Shown here piece after piece: positions 1 to 5,592 of a stretch of DNA of 8,752 bases (positions are counted from its first letter, which is position 1; every line of letters starts with the position of its first letter). The position numbers and the translations under genes are program-made. The stretch comes from Acidobacteriaceae bacterium (lineage in GTDB: Bacteria; Acidobacteriota; Terriglobia; Terriglobales; Acidobacteriaceae), in NCBI GenBank assembly GCA_030040175.1, contig JASHUF010000053.1, positions 1-8,752 on the forward strand, in the 5' to 3' direction. A model generated the notes under the pieces. The model was not told where the DNA came from. It did no database searches and saw only the letters and a program-made list of their open reading frames with translations.

Positions 1-1
1 C

Positions 2-1087
2 TCCGAGGGCGAGCGCAGCGCGGTCTTCGATGGCGCCTGGGAGCGCGCCGAGGCTCTCCTGGACGCAGCCCGGCCGGCCTATGCCGCGCGCCTCGCGAAG
101 GATGGACGCATTGCGCGGGAAGCGGAAGCCCCTCAGCCGCAGCCGCTCGCGTTCACTTATCGCCTTCGCCTGCGCGCAGCCATGCGCATGCCGGTGCTGG
201 AAGGGTTCTTTCCCGCACCGTGGACGGCCGCTGCCCGCCGCATGCTTCCCAGCGCCAGCCCGCAATTCACGGCCACCGCGATGTGGAGTCCGGTTCTTGC
301 CTGGTGCGCGCTCGAGCTGCTCGGCGAAGCCCTTGGCCCCAGTGCGTCCGACCCCAATGCGCCCGGCCCCAACGCGGCCGGCCTCGGTGCGCCCGAACGC
401 ACTGCGCTTGACCTGTTTGACCGGCTGCGTCTGCGCGCGCCCTTAGCCCACGCCTTCGCCGCGCTGGGTTTTGACGGCGAAGAAGCTTGGCGCGTCGCCG
501 CTCGCATCAAGGTTGCGCTCCTTACCGGCGCCGGCGTGGGGCGCGCAAAAGACGCTTCACCCGAGCCCAAAGACATTTCTCCCAAGCCAAAAGACGTCTC
601 ACCCGAACCCGGAGACGTTTCTCCCGAGCTTGCCTTCGCGCAGAAGGAGCAGCCCGCCGCTGAAGCGCAAAAGCGCGAACCGCCGGCGCAAACGGCTTCT
701 TCGGCAAAAGCTGAAGCGCCCGGCGAAGGTCTTGCGCCCGATCTCTGGCTCGATCCTGACGTGCGCTGGCTCACGGGTGTTCACGAAGCCGAAGGACGTG
801 AGTACCTGGTTCGCGAAAAATACGAAGAGCTTCTTTGGTGGATGCTGATGCCGCCGTTGCTGCGCGTGGCGGAAAGCCCCACCCCAAGCCGCGTGGCCGT
901 CGCGGAGCTCTACCGGGAAGTCGAGACAGCCCTCACGGAAGCGGAGGCCGCGGGCTACCGCGTGGACGTGCTCTCGGGCCGAAGCGCTTCCGCGAACCGG
1001 AAGGATGAAGCGGTCAAAGAAGATAACCGCGGCGCAATTCTTGCCCAGGGTTCGGCGCACGCTCCCGGCACACAGAAGCAGGAGTAA
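2..1087 (+). CDS. C-terminal part of an unrecognised repeat-containing protein (5' truncated)
   Basis: The reading frame is open from the first complete codon at base 2 to TAA at 1085-1087, giving 361 residues with no start inside the window. I do not recognise the family. The conserved-looking parts are a helix-rich, Trp-rich segment (about residues 45-110), a segment around residues 133-175 beginning LFDRLRLRAPLAHAF, and a C-terminal block with DPDVRWLTG (from residue 251) and EELLWW (275-280). Between them lie two low-complexity insertions encoded by in-frame DNA repeats, followed by an Ala/Gln/Glu-rich linker. No signal peptide or membrane segment is visible in this part. The last 35 residues or so are polar and probably disordered. 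The antisense frames here are also open, but they lack family features. The nearest ATG in frame is at 182, but the frame continues upstream with the same composition, so that is probably not the start. Function unknown. Confidence 0.75.
   Translation, partial: SEGERSAVFDGAWERAEALLDAARPAYAARLAKDGRIAREAEAPQPQPLAFTYRLRLRAAMRMPVLEGFFPAPWTAAARRMLPSASPQFTATAMWSPVLAWCALELLGEALGPSASDPNAPGPNAAGLGAPERTALDLFDRLRLRAPLAHAFAALGFDGEEAWRVAARIKVALLTGAGVGRAKDASPEPKDISPKPKDVSPEPGDVSPELAFAQKEQPAAEAQKREPPAQTASSAKAEAPGEGLAPDLWLDPDVRWLTGVHEAEGREYLVREKYEELLWWMLMPPLLRVAESPTPSRVAVAELYREVETALTEAEAAGYRVDVLSGRSASANRKDEAVKEDNRGAILAQGSAHAPGTQKQE
338..397 (+). repeat. 15-bp in-frame minisatellite, four copies
   Basis: Four consecutive 15-base units start at 338, 353, 368 and 383. 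They encode PSASD, PNAPG, PNAAG and LGAPE. The units share a CCC-A/G-GCG-type pattern and sit exactly in the reading frame, so gain or loss of a unit would not shift the frame. The encoded stretch is a Pro/Asn/Ala/Gly linker inserted between two better-structured segments of the protein. Confidence 0.75.
551..628 (+). repeat. 21-bp in-frame minisatellite, about 3.7 copies
   Basis: Units start at 551, 572, 593 and 614, the last being partial (15 bases). Each begins GAC and encodes a heptapeptide of the form D-(A/I/V)-S-P-(E/K)-P-(K/G). The copies differ mostly by single bases, which suggests fairly recent expansion followed by drift. The encoded linker is rich in charged residues and proline, so it is probably extended and disordered. 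Confidence 0.85.
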
Positions 1088-1155
1088 CCGCGACGTTTCG
1101 GCGCCCATGCCCCGATTTTCGCGCGGGCACGAGTCATCGCGGCGCACGCTCCCAT

Positions 1156-1184
1156 TTGTCGCCGTCACCCCGGCCCCTTAGAAT
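1156..1184 (+). promoter_or_regulatory. sigma70-like promoter upstream of accA
   Basis: A -35 element TTGTCG (1156-1161, 4 of 6 matches to TTGACA) is followed after exactly 17 bases by TAGAAT (1179-1184, 5 of 6 matches to TATAAT). Transcription would begin near 1191, leaving a leader of about 40 bases before the accA start at 1230. The preceding gene ends at 1087 with no clear terminator, so read-through is also possible. This is a consensus match only. Confidence 0.5.
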
Positions 1185-1229
1185 CACACAAGGACCGACG
1201 GCCCACGAGCCGCTCGACCGCAGGTACAA

Positions 1230-2075
1230 ATGAGCGAACAAGAAGCAGGGAACTCCCCTGAGGCGCAGGCGGCAGCGTCGGCGTGGAGCAGAGTGGAACA
1301 GGCGCGTCATCCGCAACGGCCCTACCCCATGGACTTGATCGAGCGAATCTTCACGGATTTCAGCGAGATTCACGGGGACCGCGCCTTCGGCGACGATGAA
1401 GCCGTCATTTGCGGCATGGCGCGCCTGGACGGCGAAGAGGTGCTCGTAATCGGCATCCGCAAGGGCGGTACGATGAAGGAGCGCATCAAGCGCAACTTCG
1501 GCATGCCCAGCCCGGAGGGTTACCGCAAGGCGCTGCGCGCCATGAAGCTGGCGGAGAAGTTTTCCCGGCCGGTGATTGCGCTCATCGATGTCACGGCCGC
1601 CTATCCCGGTCTCGGCGCCGAAGAGCGCGGCCAGGCCGAGGCCATTGCGCGCAACATCCGCGAGATGGCGCGGCTGCGCGTGCCCACTATTGCCGTGATC
1701 ACGGGCGAGGGCGGATCGGGCGGCGCCCTGGCCCTGGCCGTGAGCGACCGCGTGCTGATTCTCGAGAACGCGGTCTATTCGGTGATTCCGCCGGAGGGCG
1801 CCGCGGCCATCATGTGGCGCGACATTGCGCACAAGGACCGCGCCGCCGCCGCGCTGCGCGTGACCGCGCAGGACGTGGCCGCGCTGGGCTGCGTGGATGA
1901 AATCGTCGCCGAACCGCCGCAGGGAATTCAAACCGATCACGAGACGGGCGCAAACGCGCTGGGGCATGCCCTCAGGGAGCACCTCGATGCCCTGAAGGCG
2001 ATGCCTGTCGATACGCTCCTGGCCGAGCGCCAGCGCAAGTTCCGCAACATCGCGCAGTTCTATACCGAAAACTGA
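1230..2075 (+). CDS. accA: acetyl-CoA carboxylase carboxyltransferase subunit alpha
   Basis: AccA pairs with AccD to form the carboxyltransferase that moves the carboxyl group from carboxybiotin on AccB to acetyl-CoA, giving malonyl-CoA for fatty acid synthesis in the cytoplasm. The 281-residue product shows the family landmarks: ARHPQRPY (25-32), RNFGMPSPEGYRKALR (88-103), AYPGLGAEERGQ (124-135), GEGGSGGALAL (159-169, the oxyanion glycine region) and YSVIPPEG (183-190). It is shorter than the E. coli protein (about 319 residues) because the N-terminal helical region is replaced by a short polar leader. Two loops differ from the usual form: KGGTMKE (78-84) replaces KGRxTKE, and IDVTAAYPG (119-127) replaces IDTPGAYPG. 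ATG at 1230 follows a weak AGG (1222-1224) and a plausible promoter. No accD is present in the window. The gene may be cotranscribed with the membrane protein 118 bases downstream. Confidence 0.95.
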   Translation: MSEQEAGNSPEAQAAASAWSRVEQARHPQRPYPMDLIERIFTDFSEIHGDRAFGDDEAVICGMARLDGEEVLVIGIRKGGTMKERIKRNFGMPSPEGYRKALRAMKLAEKFSRPVIALIDVTAAYPGLGAEERGQAEAIARNIREMARLRVPTIAVITGEGGSGGALALAVSDRVLILENAVYSVIPPEGAAAIMWRDIAHKDRAAAALRVTAQDVAALGCVDEIVAEPPQGIQTDHETGANALGHALREHLDALKAMPVDTLLAERQRKFRNIAQFYTEN

Positions 2076-2101
2076 TTCCGGGACCGAAAACTGATTGCGG
2101 G
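2064..2101 (+). repeat. 19-bp tandem duplication across the accA stop codon
   Basis: The unit at 2064-2082 is repeated directly at 2083-2101 with 18 of 19 bases identical, differing only by C versus G near the end. Each unit begins ACCGAAAACTGATT. The first copy encodes the last residues of AccA and its TGA stop (2073-2075); the second is noncoding. It looks like a recent slippage or microduplication event. Confidence 0.9.
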
Positions 2102-2184
2102 CCGAATTCCAGGGAAGCGCGTCTGACGGAGCAGGGGAATATGCATTCGCGAAATCGGAATTCGAGCCGCACAGCCGGACTTGC

Positions 2185-2188
2185 GAGG
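2185..2188 (+). promoter_or_regulatory. ribosome binding site fixing the CPBP gene start
   Basis: GAGG sits five bases before ATG at 2194. The frame is also open back to TTG at 2095, but that stretch lies in the repeat-containing spacer and lacks a membrane-protein-like sequence. The ATG start is therefore preferred. Confidence 0.55.
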
Positions 2189-2193
2189 CGCCG

Positions 2194-3222
2194 ATGAACG
2201 CATCGGATGCAGGCAAAGTCCGCGTGCGCGCGTACCTCGAGTTTCTCGTTGCCGTGCTCTATTTTTTCCTGGCTCGCGCGCTCGCGCACCAGGGTGCGCA
2301 GGGGCTGGTTTCGGAAGACTGGTCGCCGCTGGTGGAGCAGGCCATGCTGGCATTTCTCCTGCTGGCGGGTTATGCGGCTATGGGTTTCTGGCTCGATCGC
2401 GAGGCGGATCCGGTCAGCGAGCAAGGCTTCCCGCGGCGCACCGGCTTGGCGCGGGAAGCCGGGATGGGCGTGGCCACGGGCTGGGCCATCGCCCTGGTTT
2501 GCGTTCTGCCCATGCTGGCCGCCGGCGGCATCGCCATCTCCTTCTCCATGTCGATGCGATCCTGGGGCTGGCTCGCGGCCGATGCCGCGTTCTTTGCCCT
2601 GCTTGCTCTGGGCGAGGAGATTGCCTTTCGCGGCTATGGGTTCCAGCGCTTCGCCCGCGCCTTGGGGCCAGTGGGGGCGACCATCGTTTTTGCGCTTTTC
2701 TATGCCCTGGTGCAGAAGATGATTCCCGGGTCGAGCCGCAGCAGCTTCCTGGTTGCGCTGGCCCTGGGACTCGTGCTCTCCGTCGCCTATCTGCGCACGC
2801 GCGCTTTGTGGCTGAGCTGGGGTTTCAATTTTGCATGGAAGGCCAGCCGCGCCTTGCTCTTTGGACTGGCGGTGAACGCCGACAGCTCGCATTCGCCCGT
2901 CGTGCAGGGATACCCGATGGGGCCGCTCTGGCTCACCGGCGGGGGATTCGGCCTGGACGCCTCCTGGTTTGCCTTGTTTGTCCTCCTGGCTGCGCTGCCG
3001 GCGATCTACCGCATCACGCGCGAGCTCGATTTCCGCTACAACGCGCCAGTTCTTACTCCCGGCGGAATCCCGGTGGACCTGGACGCGGCCGCGCGCGCGC
3101 AGCATGAGGCGGCGATGGGCGCAGCGGACGCGGCAAATCCCGCGCTGGTGCAGATTGCTCAAGCGTCCCCTCCCGATGCGCGCCCGGAAGAATCCTCAGA
3201 GAGCGGCAAGGCCAATTCGTAG
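2194..3222 (+). CDS. CPBP-family intramembrane protease-like protein with degenerate active site
   Basis: The 342-residue product has roughly eight hydrophobic segments (about 13-31, 47-67, 90-117, 126-140, 159-174, 184-200, 205-226 and 257-272). It is therefore an integral membrane protein. The signature of the CPBP (CAAX protease and bacteriocin-processing, ABI) family is present as GEEIAFRG, with E141, E142 and R146. The other two motifs look eroded. Where the family usually has His after the FxxxH segment there is Q174 (ALVQKMIPG). Where it usually has HxxxN there are N212 and K216 (GFNFAWK). Metal binding and peptidase activity are therefore doubtful. The C-terminal 60 residues or so are hydrophilic, Ala/Glu-rich and probably cytoplasmic. 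The stop codon lies in the arm of the adjoining inverted repeat, so part of this tail could derive from a junction. Family assignment is good; function is unknown. Confidence 0.85.
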   Translation: MNASDAGKVRVRAYLEFLVAVLYFFLARALAHQGAQGLVSEDWSPLVEQAMLAFLLLAGYAAMGFWLDREADPVSEQGFPRRTGLAREAGMGVATGWAIALVCVLPMLAAGGIAISFSMSMRSWGWLAADAAFFALLALGEEIAFRGYGFQRFARALGPVGATIVFALFYALVQKMIPGSSRSSFLVALALGLVLSVAYLRTRALWLSWGFNFAWKASRALLFGLAVNADSSHSPVVQGYPMGPLWLTGGGFGLDASWFALFVLLAALPAIYRITRELDFRYNAPVLTPGGIPVDLDAAARAQHEAAMGAADAANPALVQIAQASPPDARPEESSESGKANS

Positions 3223-3395
3223 AGTTGGTTGCATCCATGGCCTCAGGCGGTTGGGTAGTGTCCCTCAGGGGCTAAAGCCCCAACGTTGATGCGGCCTTTG
3301 CGGCCCGGCTCAAGCCACCCCAGCGACGAAGACCTGTCGCTGGGGGCCCCGGGAAGCCGGGCCCTTTTACAAAGCCATGGATGCAACCAGTTCTA
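3220..3395. repeat. 176-bp foldback element with terminal inverted repeats and nested hairpins
   Basis: The arms at 3220-3241 and 3374-3395 are inverted copies matching at 20 of 22 positions, with a perfect 16-base core TGGTTGCATCCATGGC (3226-3241). Inside lie GGGGCTAAAGCCCC (3268-3281), an outer stem GGCCCGGCT/AGCCGGGCC (3302-3310 with 3355-3363), and within it a perfect 10-bp stem CCCCAGCGAC/GTCGCTGGGG (3318-3327 with 3336-3345) around an 8-base loop. No coding frame fits it. The layout resembles REP- or MITE-type nonautonomous repeats, and GGGGCTAAAGCCCC-like palindromes are, from memory, frequent between acidobacterial genes. No flanking target duplication was recognised. Confidence 0.8.
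3302..3368 (+). terminator. possible rho-independent terminator within the foldback element
   Basis: The nested GC-rich stems (3302-3310 with 3355-3363, and 3318-3327 with 3336-3345) are followed by CTTTT (3364-3368). This could end transcription from the CPBP gene, although the T run is only four bases. The structure is chiefly explained by the repeat element, so termination would be a secondary role. Confidence 0.35.
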
Positions 3396-3477
3396 GGGCG
3401 CGTCGTGTTCAGCCTCGCCGGCTGCTCGCCTTTTCGCTTGCCTGAGCCTGGTTTTTGCGTAATGCTTAAGAGCACAT

Positions 3478-3483
3478 GGGAGG
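3478..3483 (+). promoter_or_regulatory. ribosome binding site choosing the 3489 start
   Basis: GGGAGG ends five bases before ATG at 3489. The longer frame opening at ATG 3381 starts inside the inverted-repeat arm, and the later ATG at 3582 has only a distant GAGG. This site therefore favours 3489. Confidence 0.65.
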
Positions 3484-3488
3484 TTCCC

Positions 3489-4922
3489 ATGATTCGGTCG
3501 GTCCATTCCAGATTGGCTTCCGGGTGCGCTTCCGGGTTCGATGGCGAAATCATAGTGCGGCGCGAGGCTTTCAATCGCCGCATGGACGAGCATGCGCCCC
3601 AGCTCGGCTGCATCTTTGCCGCCGTCATGATGGCGCTGATTCTGGCCGCGGCGCTGCTGGCGCCGCGCGTCCTCCCCGCCCAGGTCATCACCGTAGACAC
3701 CAGCGGCAAAGGACCGGTTGCGGCCACCGGTCCGGTCGACCGCCGCTACTCCCAGATTGAGCCCACACACATCGATCTGCCCAAGGAGCAGCTCGACCCC
3801 CGGACCCGGCTTGGTCTCATCCGGCTGATGGAATCGGAGCAGGGATTTGCCATGCGCCCGCTGCCCAAGGGACACAAAGGGCTGACGCTCGAGGCCAACG
3901 GCAAGCTCGATCCGGCCGGCGAAGCTTACCTGAACATGGTGGTGAGCGAGGGAATGTGCGCCAAACCCGGCGACCGCGTGGTGGTGACCGATATTAAGAT
4001 CGAGAAGTCCAGAATCGTCCTCGACTTTAACGGCGGACCCGACTTCAAGCACCGTTTTCTGCGCCATGTCGAGGTTGGCGCCGGCGACCCGAATTACAGC
4101 AATCCCGTGGTGGCGGACGAGCCCGATCCAACCGGCGCGCGGCTCACGCTGGCTTTCAAGGGTTATGTCCCGGAATTGACCGACAAACAGCTCAAGGCAC
4201 TGCTGGCGCCGCTCATCTCTTTCGACGTGAAGACGCCGATCCAGGCATTCACCGATACGCTGCCGGTGGAGCTGAGAGATGCCATCCTCAAGCATCAGGT
4301 GTGGGTGGGTATGAGCATCGATATGGTGCTCTTTGCCAAAGGGCAGCCGCAGTCCAAGATTCGCGAGATGGACGGTCAAATGCCGTTTGAAGAGTGGATT
4401 TACGGCAAACCTCCCGAGGACGTGGATTTTGTCCGCATCAACGGCAATCGCGTGATCCGCGTGGAGATTGCCAAAATGGGCCAGCCCTTAGAGGTCTTTA
4501 CCCAGGACCGGGTCTCGGGCCTGATGCGTACCGACGGAACCCCGGTGCTGGCTTCGAATACGCGCACCGTGGAAGAGGGAGATGCGGAGAAAGACCCGAA
4601 CAAGGAGGCGCCGGATGCGCCGCCGAGCCTGAAGAATCCGGGAGAGACTTTGCCCCAGGATCAGAATCGCAGCTACGGCGAGATGAAGCCGGTTCGTTTC
4701 CCCACCCAGCAGCCGGGGCAGAATCCCGACGACCAGCAGCCTGCGGCGCCGGCGCAGTCAGGGAGTTCGTCGGGCTCGGCGAATTCCTCCGGGACAGCGC
4801 AACCGGCCTCCAACGGACAAGCGGCTCCGGCAGGACAATCGGCTCCGGCGCCGAACGAGAGCCAACCGGCGCAGCAGAATCCGGGGACGAATCCGGACCA
4901 GTTTGCGCAGAGGGCGGAGTAG
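3489..4922 (+). CDS. exported protein of unknown function with BamE-like segment and Pro/Gln-rich tail
   Basis: The 477-residue product has an N-terminal basic region (RREAFNRR near 24-31), a hydrophobic core (about 41-59) and a likely cleavage near LPA-Q (64/65), so it is probably exported or anchored. The N-region is long for a signal peptide; if translation began at ATG 3582 the core would lie closer to the N-terminus but without basic residues. A middle domain (about 95-260) is not recognised. Residues 272-325 contain VGMSIDMVLFAKGQP, then EEWIYGKPPEDVDF, then INGNRVIRVE. This order resembles the small SmpA/OmlA (BamE) fold, in which a GMS-type helix is followed by W-Y and V-x-F-x-NGxV strands. 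Residues 403-477 are low-complexity Pro, Gln, Ala, Ser and Asn. No lipobox cysteine is evident at the cleavage site. The BamE-like reading is pattern-based; the role is unknown. Confidence 0.85.
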   Translation: MIRSVHSRLASGCASGFDGEIIVRREAFNRRMDEHAPQLGCIFAAVMMALILAAALLAPRVLPAQVITVDTSGKGPVAATGPVDRRYSQIEPTHIDLPKEQLDPRTRLGLIRLMESEQGFAMRPLPKGHKGLTLEANGKLDPAGEAYLNMVVSEGMCAKPGDRVVVTDIKIEKSRIVLDFNGGPDFKHRFLRHVEVGAGDPNYSNPVVADEPDPTGARLTLAFKGYVPELTDKQLKALLAPLISFDVKTPIQAFTDTLPVELRDAILKHQVWVGMSIDMVLFAKGQPQSKIREMDGQMPFEEWIYGKPPEDVDFVRINGNRVIRVEIAKMGQPLEVFTQDRVSGLMRTDGTPVLASNTRTVEEGDAEKDPNKEAPDAPPSLKNPGETLPQDQNRSYGEMKPVRFPTQQPGQNPDDQQPAAPAQSGSSSGSANSSGTAQPASNGQAAPAGQSAPAPNESQPAQQNPGTNPDQFAQRAE

Positions 4923-5354
4923 GCGGGTTTTTTCGTGCGAAGGTTGCAAGGGCTTGAAGGGCGTGCGTTGATTCCGCCGCCCCTACGGGGCTGCGGCGTT
5001 GGTCTTTGCGTGCCCTTCCCAGGATTTCGTCTGCCGTCCGCACAGCGGACGTCAGCCTTTATCCTGGGCTATTTTCCTCGCATCCCTCCGGGATGTGTTT
5101 TCCGTGCGGGACATTGAGGTCTGCGGACTTCGCGCCGATAACGGCGGACCCCGATCGTGCCGGGACGCGCGGTCAAATCGATTCAGGAACTCGTGTAAAC
5201 TGGAGAACGAGCGAGTCCGGCTTCTTCCGTGTAATCCCCTCGACAACCGTGGAGCGATTCCGAGGCAGGCGATGGACCGCGCCGTTGAAGCCGTGCGCCC
5301 GATTTTGGGCGCGCGCGAGCCGAGACATTGACGTGAAGGAGAAACATACAAGTC
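4923..5354. other. 432-bp intergenic region with hairpin cluster and leader of the small ribbon gene
   Basis: No convincing gene lies here; short frames in it have no family features. It opens with a T6 run (4928-4933) lacking a supporting hairpin. It then holds the hairpin cluster at 4974-5095. The second half probably contains the promoter and leader of the gene at 5355. A weak -10-like TAAACT (5196-5201) has no good -35 partner. A 6-bp stem GCGCCC/GGGCGC (5295-5300 with 5307-5312) around GATTTT would sit in the leader, ahead of AAGGAG (5336-5341). I saw no tRNA or recognisable riboswitch. Confidence 0.6.
4974..5095. repeat. cluster of three palindromic hairpins (REP-like)
   Basis: Three hairpins follow each other. 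The first is 4974-4996, a GC stem with one mismatch around CCCCTACGGGG. The second has an outer stem CCCAGGAT/ATCCTGGG (5018-5025 with 5061-5068) enclosing CGTCCGC/GCGGACG (5035-5041 with 5045-5051). The third is CATCCC/GGGATG (5081-5086 with 5090-5095). The order of a CCCC-GGGG palindrome, a CCCAGG-CCTGGG stem, a GCTATTTTCCTCG spacer and a CCCTCCGGG palindrome resembles dispersed intergenic repeats that I recall from acidobacterial genomes. It shares no obvious sequence with the foldback element at 3220-3395. A genome-wide copy count cannot be seen here. Confidence 0.7.
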
Positions 5355-5534
5355 ATGGCGAAGATTGCAAAAACCGGTGACCGCAAAAAGGTGATGGACA
5401 CAACCAAGTCGACGGACTGCCCCAAGTGCAGCAAGCCGACGCGGATTGTGAAGCGGGTGAAGGATCGCGAGCGCGGCGTTCCCGGCGGCGTTTATATCTC
5501 TTGTTCTGCCTGCGAGTTCTACGAGAAGCTTTAA
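5355..5534 (+). CDS. 59-residue double-CxxC zinc-ribbon protein
   Basis: The frame runs from ATG 5355 to TAA 5532-5534. It encodes a basic 59-residue protein beginning MAKIAKTGDRKKVMD. Two knuckles, CPKC (residues 22-25) and CSAC (50-53), are separated by 24 residues with several Lys and Arg (RIVKRVKDRERG) and a GGVYIS strand just before the second. This is the layout of a small zinc ribbon, which could bind nucleic acid or a protein partner. AAGGAG (5336-5341) lies 13 bases upstream, a long but usable spacing. A strong terminator follows directly, indicating a single-gene transcript. Codon use is like the neighbours. Small proteins of this style seem common in Acidobacteriota, but no function is known to me. 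A chance frame is unlikely given paired CxxC motifs, an SD sequence and a terminator. Confidence 0.85.
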   Translation: MAKIAKTGDRKKVMDTTKSTDCPKCSKPTRIVKRVKDRERGVPGGVYISCSACEFYEKL

Positions 5535-5561
5535 GCTTTTTCGCGACCTTATGCGCAAGAG

Positions 5562-5588
5562 AAAGCCCGGCAATGTGCCGGGCTTTTT
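5562..5588 (+). terminator. rho-independent terminator between the ribbon gene and pyrF
   Basis: An 11-bp perfect stem, AAAGCCCGGCA (5562-5572) with TGCCGGGCTTT (5576-5586), closes on a three-base loop ATG. The T run is 5584-5588. It lies 27 bases after the small gene and 4 bases beyond the pyrF stop on the other strand. On the minus strand the stem is followed by TTTCTCTT, so it could end transcription in both directions. Confidence 0.9.
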
Positions 5589-5592
5589 GGTG

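Noticed and set aside
338..628. CRISPR-like array
   Set aside because: The repeats are directly adjacent, without spacers, and in frame within a coding region.
1088..1150. Terminator after the first gene
   Set aside because: Only a bulged TGCCC/GGGCA stem is present and no T run follows it.
2095..2193. Upstream TTG start for the CPBP gene
   Set aside because: The added 33 residues overlap the tandem duplication and lack an SD sequence; ATG 2194 has GAGG five bases upstream.
1134..2216. 360-codon minus-strand open frame opposite accA
   Set aside because: It mirrors accA codons (His/Arg/Ala-rich) and has no recognisable domain.
1972..3162. 396-codon minus-strand open frame over the accA end and CPBP gene
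   Set aside because: It is a GC-rich antisense shadow with Arg/Gln/Gly-heavy sequence and no family motif, while the plus strand has clear AccA and CPBP signatures.
3381..3488. Upstream ATG start for the exported protein
   Set aside because: It lies inside the foldback arm and would place 36 unusual residues before the N-region; GGGAGG points to 3489.
3393..4379. 328-codon minus-strand open frame opposite the exported protein
   Set aside because: The plus strand has an SD sequence, a signal-like core and a domain-like pattern; the minus frame has none of these.
4923..4940. Terminator at the T6 run after the exported protein
   Set aside because: No inverted repeat precedes the T run.
5100..5330. 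tRNA or other structured RNA gene in the intergenic region
   Set aside because: GGTCAAATCGATTC vaguely resembles a T-arm, but no cloverleaf arms pair around it.
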